Shown in pieces: positions 19,967 to 25,637 of a DNA stretch of 64,000 bases (positions within the stretch are counted from its first letter, which is position 1; the number at the start of each line of letters is the position of its first letter). Position numbers and translations under genes: made by a program. The DNA is from Frondihabitans australicus (lineage in GTDB: Bacteria > Actinomycetota > Actinomycetes > Actinomycetales > Microbacteriaceae). The stretch is taken from assembly GCF_003634555.1 (NCBI RefSeq), contig NZ_RBKS01000001.1:1240001-1304000 (forward strand), read 5' to 3'. The notes beneath the pieces are model-generated. The model had not been told where the DNA came from. It did no database searches and saw only the letters and a program-made list of their open reading frames with translations.

Positions 19967-20462
19967 GGCGACGACCGTAGGGACCGACTGAACGGTTCGG
20001 ATCCGGTGTGTCGTCACGTCTCCGAGAGTGACTCCGTGTGACGGGCGTCGTCACAAACCGTCATGAGGAGAGGGTGCGGGTGCCGTGGAGGACGTCGCGC
20101 TTGTCACAAGGAGAGTGCGGGTGGGGGCGCGCTTCCCACGTCGCGCCGCCCACCCCAAGACGTCTCAGGCGACACCCGAATGTCGCCGGCCCGTCCTGGC
20201 TGGAGGCTCTGACTTCGCCGCCAGCTCAGACTAGATAACACCTTCACAACGTTTGTCACCAGTCCCCAGTCCTCGAGAACGCTGACAAACCGATGAATGC
20301 TCGCTGTCTGCCGACTCCCAGAAACCTCGTCATCGGGCGAGAGCGGGTGCCGCCCGATCAGGGCGGACGGCACCCTGGGCGACGAGCGCCCGGACTTGTT
20401 CGGAGAACGCCGCGGTTCGGTTTGGGCCGATGTGGGCTGACGGGCGGGGCGCAGTCGGCGCG
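19967..20462 (-). promoter_or_regulatory. Long structured gap upstream of the metN operon
   Basis: No gene in 496 bases. On the minus strand a good promoter (-35 GTGACA, 20254-20259; 16-base spacer; -10 TATCTA, 20232-20237) would start a ~260-base leader. That leader holds a 7-bp stem-loop at 20168-20187 (GGCGACA/TGTCGCC) and a longer GC-rich stem at 20119-20155. The word GGAGAG followed by GTGCGGGTG occurs twice near 20075-20122. A second, leaderless promoter lies at metN itself. I could not match a known SAM riboswitch. Confidence 0.45.
20345..20375 (-). terminator. Hairpin after the DUF4232 lipoprotein
   Basis: GGGTGCCG and CGGCACCC close a stem that continues with GCCC/GGGC around a short loop. 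It lies ~90 bases past the lipoprotein stop. No strong T-run. Confidence 0.55.
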
Positions 20463-21122
20463 TCAGAGCGCAGCGGGTTTCGCCGAGATGGCGTCGACGG
20501 TGAGTTCGCTGAGCCCGGAGCACGCGGTGTCGGTGGGGGCTGCGATGAACAGCGAAGCCGACTGCCCGGGGGGATAGACGCGGAAGCCGTCGGCCTTTGT
20601 GAGCTGGCAGGTGTCGGCGTTGTATCCGGTGATCTTGAGGAACGCGTAGGCCGATCCGCCGGCCTGGATCGTCACCGTGGCGTGCGCGGACGATCGGTTG
20701 AGCACCGCCGACGGCCCGATCTGCGTGCCGTTGCCGTCGCCGACCCACGACACGCCGGGCCATCCCTGCAGCGTGCACGGAACCGCCGAATGGTTGGTGA
20801 GCACGATGTTCTCGGTCTCGGTGCCGGCGGCGCCGTCTTCGGCCGTCAGCGAGCCGGTGAGGCTCGAGGTGAGGCACTCGGCTCCTGCGCGCTGAGAGAC
20901 TGCCGGGGTCGTGGCCTGCGGGGCGGGCGTCGCGGTGCTCGTGCCCGTGCTCGCGCCCGGTGTCGCGGTGCGCGACGAGAGGGGCGGTGCGACGGTGACG
21001 GTCGTGCTGGGGGCCGTCGTGTGCGACGTCGACGTGCAGCCCGCCAGGGCGCCGGCGAGTGCGACCGCCACGATGACGGTGGCGAGGAACCGGGTCGTGG
21101 GAGTCGACCGGTGGATGCTCAT
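20463..21122 (-). CDS. DUF4232 domain lipoprotein
   Basis: Exported lipoprotein, 219 aa from ATG 21122: signal peptide with lipobox ALAGC, a Thr/Ser/Pro-rich linker of ~50 residues, then a DUF4232 domain. Markers are IVLTNHSAVPCTLQGWPGVSWVG, YAFLKITGYNADTC and four body cysteines that may form two disulfides. DUF4232 proteins are common, uncharacterised actinobacterial surface lipoproteins. A longer N-terminal reading to 21344 is basic and repetitive and would hide the signal peptide, so it is rejected. Confidence 0.85.
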   Translation of the reverse strand: MSIHRSTPTTRFLATVIVAVALAGALAGCTSTSHTTAPSTTVTVAPPLSSRTATPGASTGTSTATPAPQATTPAVSQRAGAECLTSSLTGSLTAEDGAAGTETENIVLTNHSAVPCTLQGWPGVSWVGDGNGTQIGPSAVLNRSSAHATVTIQAGGSAYAFLKITGYNADTCQLTKADGFRVYPPGQSASLFIAAPTDTACSGLSELTVDAISAKPAAL

Positions 21123-21204
21123 GCCCAGAGTCTGCGCCACGCGCCTGACGGGGCTGCCAGCAGGATCAGAGAGTGTTCTCAGCCGACGGTGACTCGTGCG
21201 GCGC

Positions 21205-21618
21205 TCACTCCTCGCCCTCGGGCCACGGCGGTGAGTCGCGATCGGCGTCGTCGGTGTCGTGCCGCGCCGCCATGGCCCGTCGGGCGGATGCTTCGGCGCT
21301 CCTGGCGCGTTGTTCGGCAACGGTGCGCCAGAGTCCGCCGGCACTGATGACGCTGTTGAGCGCGCCGAGAACCGTGAGGCAGATGCCGAGGTAGGCGACG
21401 GGTGTCGTCGTGGCGGTCGCGAGGAGGACGACGCCTCCGACGAGGAGGACGGCGAAGCCGGTCGTCGTGGCGGTGCGCCTGATGCGGGTGCGACGGAGGG
21501 CGTCGTCGCTGCGCCGGGTCAGGTCGGTGAAGGCCCATTGCACGTCGCGGACTCCGCCGCCGGGGTCGGCCGTGGAGTGTTCGTGTGACCGTTGCTGCTG
21601 CGCTGCTCTGCGCGCCAT
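21205..21618 (-). CDS. Hypothetical membrane protein with two TM segments
   Basis: 137 aa, family not recognised. Polar N terminus (~45 residues, Arg-rich before the membrane), two hydrophobic segments joined by a tight TTTPVAYLG turn at about 52-95, and an acidic C-terminal tail. ATG 21618 is preceded at six bases by TAGGGT (minus, 21625-21630), leaderless geometry. Upstream of it lie the repeats beside the tRNA cluster. Confidence 0.7.
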   Translation of the reverse strand: MARRAAQQQRSHEHSTADPGGGVRDVQWAFTDLTRRSDDALRRTRIRRTATTTGFAVLLVGGVVLLATATTTPVAYLGICLTVLGALNSVISAGGLWRTVAEQRARSAEASARRAMAARHDTDDADRDSPPWPEGEE

Positions 21619-21700
21619 GCCCCGACCCTAGCCCTAGCCCCCTCGCCCCGCAGCCCTGGCGAGCGAATCGATGCCGTCGCCCGTCGTCCCAAAAATGCCG

Positions 21701-21790
21701 GCGAGCGAAGCGATGCCCCCCGTGGAGCGGGCGAGCGAAGCGATGCCCCCCGTGGAGTCGGCGAGCGAAGCGATGCCCCCCGTGGCGAAG
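21701..21790. repeat. Three 30-bp tandem repeats
   Basis: Three copies starting at 21701, 21731 and 21761, each opening with GCGAGCGAAGCGATGCCCCC and ending CGTGG plus five variable bases. A diverged copy (GGCGAGCGAATCGATGCC) lies at about 21658. The same word occurs reversed at 22460-22560 on the other side of the tRNA cluster. Confidence 0.85.
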
Positions 21791-21834
21791 CCACACGCGA
21801 GCGGCAGCGAGCCAGACCAGCACAAACACGATGC
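21790..21834 (-). repeat. Left arm of 45-bp inverted repeat flanking the tRNA cluster
   Basis: Read on the minus strand, this matches 22420-22464 on the plus strand at 41 of 45 positions. The shared core is GTCTGGCTCGCTGCCGCTCG. Each arm directly follows the terminator hairpin of a tRNA-Val gene. Confidence 0.85.
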
Positions 21835-21862
21835 CCCTGGCCAGTGGTCACACTGGACAGGG
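21835..21862 (-). terminator. Terminator of the minus-strand tRNA-Val
   Basis: CCCTGgCCAGTG / CACTGGaCAGGG stem with one mismatch and a four-base loop, 11 bases past the tRNA 3' end. Confidence 0.7.
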
Positions 21863-21873
21863 ACTATGCATCG

Positions 21874-21946
21874 TGGGCGATACCAGACTCGAACTGATGA
21901 CCTCTTCCGTGTGAAGGAAGCGCGCTACCGACTGCGCCAATCGCCC
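21874..21946 (-). tRNA. tRNA-Val (anticodon CAC)
   Basis: 73-base cloverleaf on the minus strand: acceptor GGGCGAT/ATCGCCC with discriminator A, D-arm GGCGCAGTCGGTAGCGC, anticodon stem CTTCC/GGAAG around TTCACAC, T-arm with GTTCGAGTC. CCA is not encoded. Reads GTG, a major Val codon here. Confidence 0.96.
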
Positions 21947-22026
21947 GTGGGGACTCGTCGATACTAGTAGAAGTTGGCGGCGAGAACCTATTCGGGCTCC
22001 TGCCCAAGACACGAATGAAACTCAGT

Positions 22027-22056
22027 TTGTGCCTCGGCGCGAAAGTCGGATAGAGT
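22027..22056 (+). promoter_or_regulatory. Candidate promoter of the Gly-Cys-Val tRNA operon
   Basis: TTGTGC (22027-22032) and TAGAGT (22051-22056) are separated by 18 bases and lie 60 bases before tRNA-Gly. Confidence 0.5.
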
Positions 22057-22117
22057 CTTCCAGGTCGCAGAGATGCGGCAGAAACAACACCAGCAGGGCC
22101 TCCGGGTCGTGCGAAAT

Positions 22118-22189
22118 GCGGATGTGGCGCAGTGGTAGCGCATCACCTTGCCAAGGTGAGGGTCGCGAGTTCGAATCTCGTCATCCGCT
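22118..22189 (+). tRNA. tRNA-Gly (anticodon GCC)
   Basis: 72-base cloverleaf: acceptor GCGGATG/CATCCGC with discriminator T, anticodon loop TTGCCAA, T-arm GTTCGAATC. First gene of a Gly-Cys-Val tRNA group. Confidence 0.96.
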
Positions 22190-22212
22190 CGAGTGAAAGC
22201 TCACCCCTCCAG

Positions 22213-22286
22213 GGTGGGGTGGCCGAGAGGCGAGGCACCGGCCTGCAAAGCCGTTCACGCGGGTTCAAATCCCGTCCCCACCTCCA
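22213..22286 (+). tRNA. tRNA-Cys (anticodon GCA)
   Basis: Acceptor GGTGGGG/CCCCACC, discriminator T (usual for tRNA-Cys), anticodon loop CTGCAAA, T-arm GTTCAAATC. The mature body is 22213-22283 and CCA is encoded at 22284-22286. Confidence 0.96.
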
Positions 22287-22304
22287 GCTTCCAACTCCAT
22301 ATTT

Positions 22305-22376
22305 GAGCGATTGGCGCAGCGGTAGCGCGCTTCCCTGACACGGAAGAGGTCACTGGTTCGATCCCAGTATCGCTCA
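22305..22376 (+). tRNA. tRNA-Val (anticodon GAC)
   Basis: 72-base cloverleaf: acceptor GAGCGAT/ATCGCTC with discriminator A, anticodon loop CTGACAC, T-arm GTTCGATCC. D-arm and anticodon stem nearly match the minus-strand tRNA-Val(CAC). Confidence 0.96.
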
Positions 22377-22385
22377 CGACAATGC

Positions 22386-22423
22386 ATGCCCCCTGTCCGC
22401 CGTTCCGGCCGGACCGGGGGCAT
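22386..22423 (+). terminator. Terminator of the Gly-Cys-Val tRNA operon
   Basis: ATGCCCCC pairs with GGGGGCAT and GTCC with GGAC inside, followed by the T-rich TGTCTTTG. Confidence 0.75.
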
Positions 22424-22464
22424 TGTCTTTGTGCCGGTCTGGCTCGCTGCCGCTCGCGTGCGGC
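22420..22464 (+). repeat. Right arm of 45-bp inverted repeat flanking the tRNA cluster
   Basis: Partner of 21790-21834, starting inside the terminator of the plus-strand tRNA-Val. It is followed by reversed copies of the GCGAGCGAAGCGATGC word to about 22558. Confidence 0.85.
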
Positions 22465-22561
22465 TCGCTTCGCTCGCCGCGGGCACCACGTGGGCATCGC
22501 TCCGCTCACCGGCATTCCCGACACGGAGCGGGGGCATCGCATCGCTTCGCTCGCCGCTTGC

Positions 22562-22800
22562 TCGGGAGGACAAATTTCCTCCCGAAGATGCTTTATGCGC
22601 CCCGGCGAGAGCGCAGGCGACCTAGCGCGATACCCGGGAGGACTTCACGAGTCGCCTCCCTCCTGAATGTCCACGTCAGGGCTCGAATCCTCCGGGACCG
22701 ACGGTTTCGGCTGGTGTTCCTCCCGAGCGACGCAATGATCCTCCCGAAAGAAGAGCCATCTCGCTCGGGCACAGTTCAGGAGGAAATACTTCCTCCCTGA
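22562..22800. repeat. Gene-free stretch with recurring TCCTCCCGA / TCGGGAGGA motifs
   Basis: No supportable gene from 22465 to 22854. The 9-mer TCCTCCCGA occurs at 22577-22585, 22718-22726 and 22739-22747, and its reverse at 22562-22570. The first pair forms a perfect 9-bp stem with a six-base loop. Related hairpins lie at 22636-22660 (GGGAGG/CCTCCC) and 22776-22800 (TCAGGAGGAA/TTCCTCCcTGA). The loops and strands carry CCTCC or GGAGG, the anti-SD and SD words. Confidence 0.6.
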
Positions 22801-22854
22801 CGCATCAGACGGGGCGCGGGCGGCACGGTGGAGGGTCGGGCGGGGCAGGGCGGG

Positions 22855-23463
22855 CTACTTCTTCGTCGGCGGAGTTCCCGATCCTGCACCCGAAGGGGCC
22901 TCGGCCGACTTCGCCCAGGTCGACGTCTCGTTGCCGGCGAGGGTCTCGAGCGTGAGCGCCAGCTGCCGCACCGCGTCGGCGCCGTCGAAGGGCTTGGCGC
23001 GCACCTCCCACTGCGTGAGCGTCTTCAGCAGCGTCGTGTGCGTCGAGCGGTAGCGGATCCAGTTGTCGTGGAACTGGAACGCCTGCTGCACGCCCTCGAG
23101 CACGAGGATGATGCCGCCGAGCACCGCCGTGAGCACGGGGCCCGCCGTCTGCATGAGCGCGGTCGCCGAGACAGCGGCCGCCACGATCAGCTGGACGACC
23201 TTGATGCCCAGGTAGCACCAGCGCGAGATCTGCGCGTGCTGCTCGTACCAGCCGAGGAGGTACGTCATCCTGCCCATCACGAAGTCGACCGCCCCGTCAG
23301 GGATCGGCGCGGGCTCGGGCGGAGCCTGGACAGGTGCGGGAGGCTCCGTCGGCGGGGGAGTGATCTGCCCGCGTCGCCCGCGGGTCCGAGGTGGCGTCGC
23401 GCCCACCGAGTCGGCGCGGGTGGGCGTGGACGAGGGCACGACGGCGTCGGGCGCGTCTGACAT
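22855..23463 (-). CDS. DUF4231 domain protein with two TM segments
   Basis: 202 aa. The N terminus is Pro-rich (~60 residues), followed by a DUF4231-like domain: YLLGWYEQHAQISRWCYLGIKVV, two hydrophobic segments near 85-125 (VVQLIVAAAVSATALM; VLTAVLGGIILVLEGV), then FQFHDNWIRYRSTHTTLLKTL. The ATG is preceded by GAGGAG. I recall this fold as related to the SLATT two-TM domains linked to nucleotide-signalling defence, but no such partner gene lies here. It is divergent from the XRE regulator. Confidence 0.8.
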   Translation of the reverse strand: MSDAPDAVVPSSTPTRADSVGATPPRTRGRRGQITPPPTEPPAPVQAPPEPAPIPDGAVDFVMGRMTYLLGWYEQHAQISRWCYLGIKVVQLIVAAAVSATALMQTAGPVLTAVLGGIILVLEGVQQAFQFHDNWIRYRSTHTTLLKTLTQWEVRAKPFDGADAVRQLALTLETLAGNETSTWAKSAEAPSGAGSGTPPTKK

Positions 23464-23550
23464 GGGGGCTCCTCATGTTCGGGTGCGAGAAGAGTCCCGG
23501 TGGACGCAGCCGGACCGCAATACGCTCTTCGACGTAGTCGCGCGGCCGGT

Positions 23551-23571
23551 CGTTCTGCTCTGAGCGGAACG
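23551..23571. promoter_or_regulatory. Near-perfect palindrome upstream of the XRE regulator
   Basis: CGTTCTGCTC-T-GAGCGGAACG pairs at nine of ten positions around a single central T, about 40 bases before the regulator start. The right half TGAGCGGAA recurs exactly upstream of clpP, so this is a likely autoregulatory operator. Confidence 0.65.
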
Positions 23572-23609
23572 ACTCGACGCCCGCCCGGCGGCACTGGTTG
23601 GCTGACGCC

Positions 23610-24023
23610 ATGGCCGACCACGCACGCACCGCGCCCGTCACCGATCGGGACGCCGGTTCCCGCGAGCTCGAACCCCTCCTGCGCGAGGTCGTCGGCCGCC
23701 GCCTCCGCGCCCTGCGCCTGGCCCGCGGCGAACGCCTCGTCGAGACCGCCGCGCGCGCCGGGATCTCGCCGCAGTACCTCAGTGAGATCGAACGCGGCCT
23801 CAAAGAACCGTCCAGCGAGATGATCGCCGCGATCACCGGCGCCCTCGCCACAACGCTCGTCGACCTCACCACCGATGTGGCCCGCGACCTCCGCGGTGGC
23901 CTCCGGGCGCAGGAGCAGCGCCACCCCCGCACGACCGAGACCCCGACCCGCTCCGACGAGCCCGCCGTCCTCGCCGCGCCGCCGTCGGCGCCGCCCTTCG
24001 CGCTCTACGCCGTCGCCGCCTGA
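23610..24023 (+). CDS. XRE-family HTH regulator (ClgR/PopR-like)
   Basis: Helix-turn-helix regulator, 137 aa from ATG 23610; a TTG at 23598 is possible and no clear ribosome site favours either. The HTH covers about residues 30-85, with RAGISPQYLSEIERGLKEPSSEMIAAI as the core, very like Clp gene activators ClgR and PopR. The last residues are YAVAA; in those proteins a C-terminal Ala-Ala is a ClpP degradation signal (published for Streptomyces). It ends inside the convergent clpP-like gene by 19 bases. A palindrome upstream is shared with clpP. Function as clpP activator is inference. Confidence 0.8.
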   Translation: MADHARTAPVTDRDAGSRELEPLLREVVGRRLRALRLARGERLVETAARAGISPQYLSEIERGLKEPSSEMIAAITGALATTLVDLTTDVARDLRGGLRAQEQRHPRTTETPTRSDEPAVLAAPPSAPPFALYAVAA

Positions 24024-24670
24024 CCCCTCCCGAGCACGACGTCGACGAGCCCGTAGTCGCGAGCCCCGACGGCCGTGAACACGCGGTCGCGGTCGGTGTC
24101 GTGCCGCAGGGTCTCGACGGTCTGGCCGGTGTGGAGCGACAGGACCTCCTCGAAGTCCGACCGGATCCGCACGAGTTCGTCGGCCTGGAGGATGAGGTCG
24201 GGGATCGTGCCCCGCCCCTGCGCCGCGGGCTGGTGCAGCACCACTCGGGCGTGGGGGAGGGCGGCGCGGCGGCCGGGAGCTCCGGCGGCGAGGAGCGCGG
24301 CTCCTGCGCCCAGGGCCTCGCCGACGCAGGTGGTCGCGACGGGCGAGCGGATGAAGCGGATCGTGTCGTAGATCGCGAGCATCGCCGACGGGTCGCCGCC
24401 CTCGCAATTGATGTAGAGGTTGATCTCGGGCGCCGTGTCGCCTGAACTCGAGTCGAGGAAGAGCAGCTGCGCGATGAGTGCGTTGGCCACGCCCGAGTCG
24501 ATCGCGGTGCCGAGGTAGACGATCCGCTGCGTGAGCAGGTGCGAGTAGACGTCGAGCACGCGGTCGCCGCGGGGGCTCTCGGCGACGACGCTCGGGATCG
24601 TGTAGGACCCACCAGCTCGCAATGACGCTGCCGTGCCCGCGGCCTGGAATGACGCTGCCGTGCCGCTCAT
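24005..24670 (-). CDS. ClpP-like subunit lacking the nucleophilic serine (ClpR-like)
   Basis: ClpP fold, 221 aa, with a ~20-residue Ala-rich N-terminal extension. The His (VVLHQP, 146) and Asp (DTDRDR, 195) of the triad are present. At the nucleophile position, where ClpP has G-x-A-A-S-x-G, the sequence is VGEALGAGAALL with Gly121 (codon 24308-24310), so it should be proteolytically dead. The oxyanion-side motif is also altered (NCEGGDPS for NSPGGS). ATG 24670 overlaps the active clpP stop by four bases, so both are made together, probably as a mixed 14-mer. Confidence 0.85.
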   Translation of the reverse strand: MSGTAASFQAAGTAASLRAGGSYTIPSVVAESPRGDRVLDVYSHLLTQRIVYLGTAIDSGVANALIAQLLFLDSSSGDTAPEINLYINCEGGDPSAMLAIYDTIRFIRSPVATTCVGEALGAGAALLAAGAPGRRAALPHARVVLHQPAAQGRGTIPDLILQADELVRIRSDFEEVLSLHTGQTVETLRHDTDRDRVFTAVGARDYGLVDVVLGRGQAATA

Positions 24671-25281
24671 GCGAACGCCCCGATCCCGACGTGGCGCGTC
24701 CGGGTCGGCATGACCTCGTCGAACGACGACACGATGCGGTCGATGAAGCCGTACTCGACGGCCTCGGCGGCCGTGTACCAGTGGTCGTGCAGCGAGTCGT
24801 CGAAGACCTTCTCGAGCGGCTGCCCGGTGTCGTCGGCGATGATGCCGAGGGTCGTGTCGCGCATCTGCCGCAGGTCGGCCGCCTGCAGCTCGACCTCGAC
24901 GGCCGAGCCGCCGATGCCGGCCGAGCCCTGGTGCAGCAGGATCCGCGAGTGCTCGAGGGCGCTCCGCTTGCCCGGCGTGCCCGCCGACAGCAGGAACTGC
25001 CCGGCGCTGGCCGCCATCCCGATGGCGAGGGTCGCCACGTCGCACGGCACGAGCCGCATGACGTCGCGGATCGCGAGCATCGACGGCACGGAGCCGCCGG
25101 GCGAGTGGATCCACAGCGCGATGTCGCTGCCCGCGTCCTCGGCGGCGAGCGAGAGGATCTGCGACGCCAGCATCATGCCGTTGTCGTCGTTCAGCACGCC
25201 GTCGAGCACGACGACGCGACGATGCAGCAGCTGCTGGCGGAGGGGGTCGGTGAAGAACGGTGGTCGGGTGTCGTCGGTCAT
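24667..25281 (-). CDS. clpP: ATP-dependent Clp protease proteolytic subunit
   Basis: Serine peptidase subunit that degrades proteins fed by a Clp ATPase, 204 aa. Triad visible: Ser92 in GMAASAGQF, His117 in ILLHQGS, Asp166 in SLHDHW; IHSPGGS is the oxyanion strand. No long propeptide. It is the first gene of a two-gene operon with the inactive paralogue. The usual housekeeping clpP1P2-clpX cluster is not in this window, so this is probably a second, conditional pair like Streptomyces clpP3-clpP4. An operator-like motif lies at 25335-25355. Confidence 0.92.
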   Translation of the reverse strand: MTDDTRPPFFTDPLRQQLLHRRVVVLDGVLNDDNGMMLASQILSLAAEDAGSDIALWIHSPGGSVPSMLAIRDVMRLVPCDVATLAIGMAASAGQFLLSAGTPGKRSALEHSRILLHQGSAGIGGSAVEVELQAADLRQMRDTTLGIIADDTGQPLEKVFDDSLHDHWYTAAEAVEYGFIDRIVSSFDEVMPTRTRHVGIGAFA

Positions 25282-25334
25282 GCGACCAGTGTGCGAACCA
25301 CGACGGGTGGGTGTCGCGCCACCCTGCTCACGGT

Positions 25335-25355
25335 GGATCCGCCCTGAGCGGAAGA
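25335..25355. promoter_or_regulatory. Operator-like motif upstream of clpP, shared with the XRE gene
   Basis: ATCCGCCC-T-GAGCGGAA contains the exact half-site TGAGCGGAA found in the palindrome before the XRE regulator. Its centre is ~64 bases upstream of the clpP ATG, a typical activator position. Confidence 0.55.
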
Positions 25356-25361
25356 AGGGCC

Positions 25362-25415
25362 CAGTGCAGACGGCGGGCGCGGTGCAGACGGCGGGCGCAG
25401 TGCAGACGGCGGGCG
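25362..25415. repeat. Three 18-bp tandem repeats
   Basis: Unit CRGTGCAGACGGCGGGCG repeated three times (25362, 25380, 25398), differing only at the second base. They lie in the 356-base gene-free gap between clpP and the serine hydrolase. Beyond the repeats and the clpP operator I see nothing in that gap. Confidence 0.85.
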
Positions 25416-25637
25416 CGACCCGGAATCGCGAGGAAGTCCTGAGTCCGTCACTCTCGCCATTGAGCGTGACGGACGGCGGTCGGGCAGACCCCCAGTCGGG
25501 TGAACGGCTGCGCTGCCTTCCTACCGAGCGAGACTCTAGAGCGGGGCGTGTCTCGTGCGGTAGCCCCCGCGCGCGAGTGTCGCCGATCTGTTACCGAGCC
25601 GGGCGCAGGAGCGGCGTCACCCGCACGGCTCGGGCCC

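Noticed and set aside
19967-20462. SAM-I or SAM-IV riboswitch upstream of metN
   Set aside because: The leader is structured, but I could not match the conserved core segments of either class, so it is only called a structured leader.
20104-20877. Minus-strand 257-codon frame across the metN leader and lipoprotein
   Set aside because: It overlaps the DUF4232 lipoprotein in another frame, crosses a terminator and has no coding character.
21701-21790. Tandem 30-bp repeats as a possible CRISPR array
   Set aside because: The copies are contiguous with no unique spacers, and there are no cas genes.
24005-25281. Housekeeping clpP1-clpP2 operon
   Set aside because: No tig or clpX is nearby, and one subunit lacks the nucleophile; a conditional second pair fits better.
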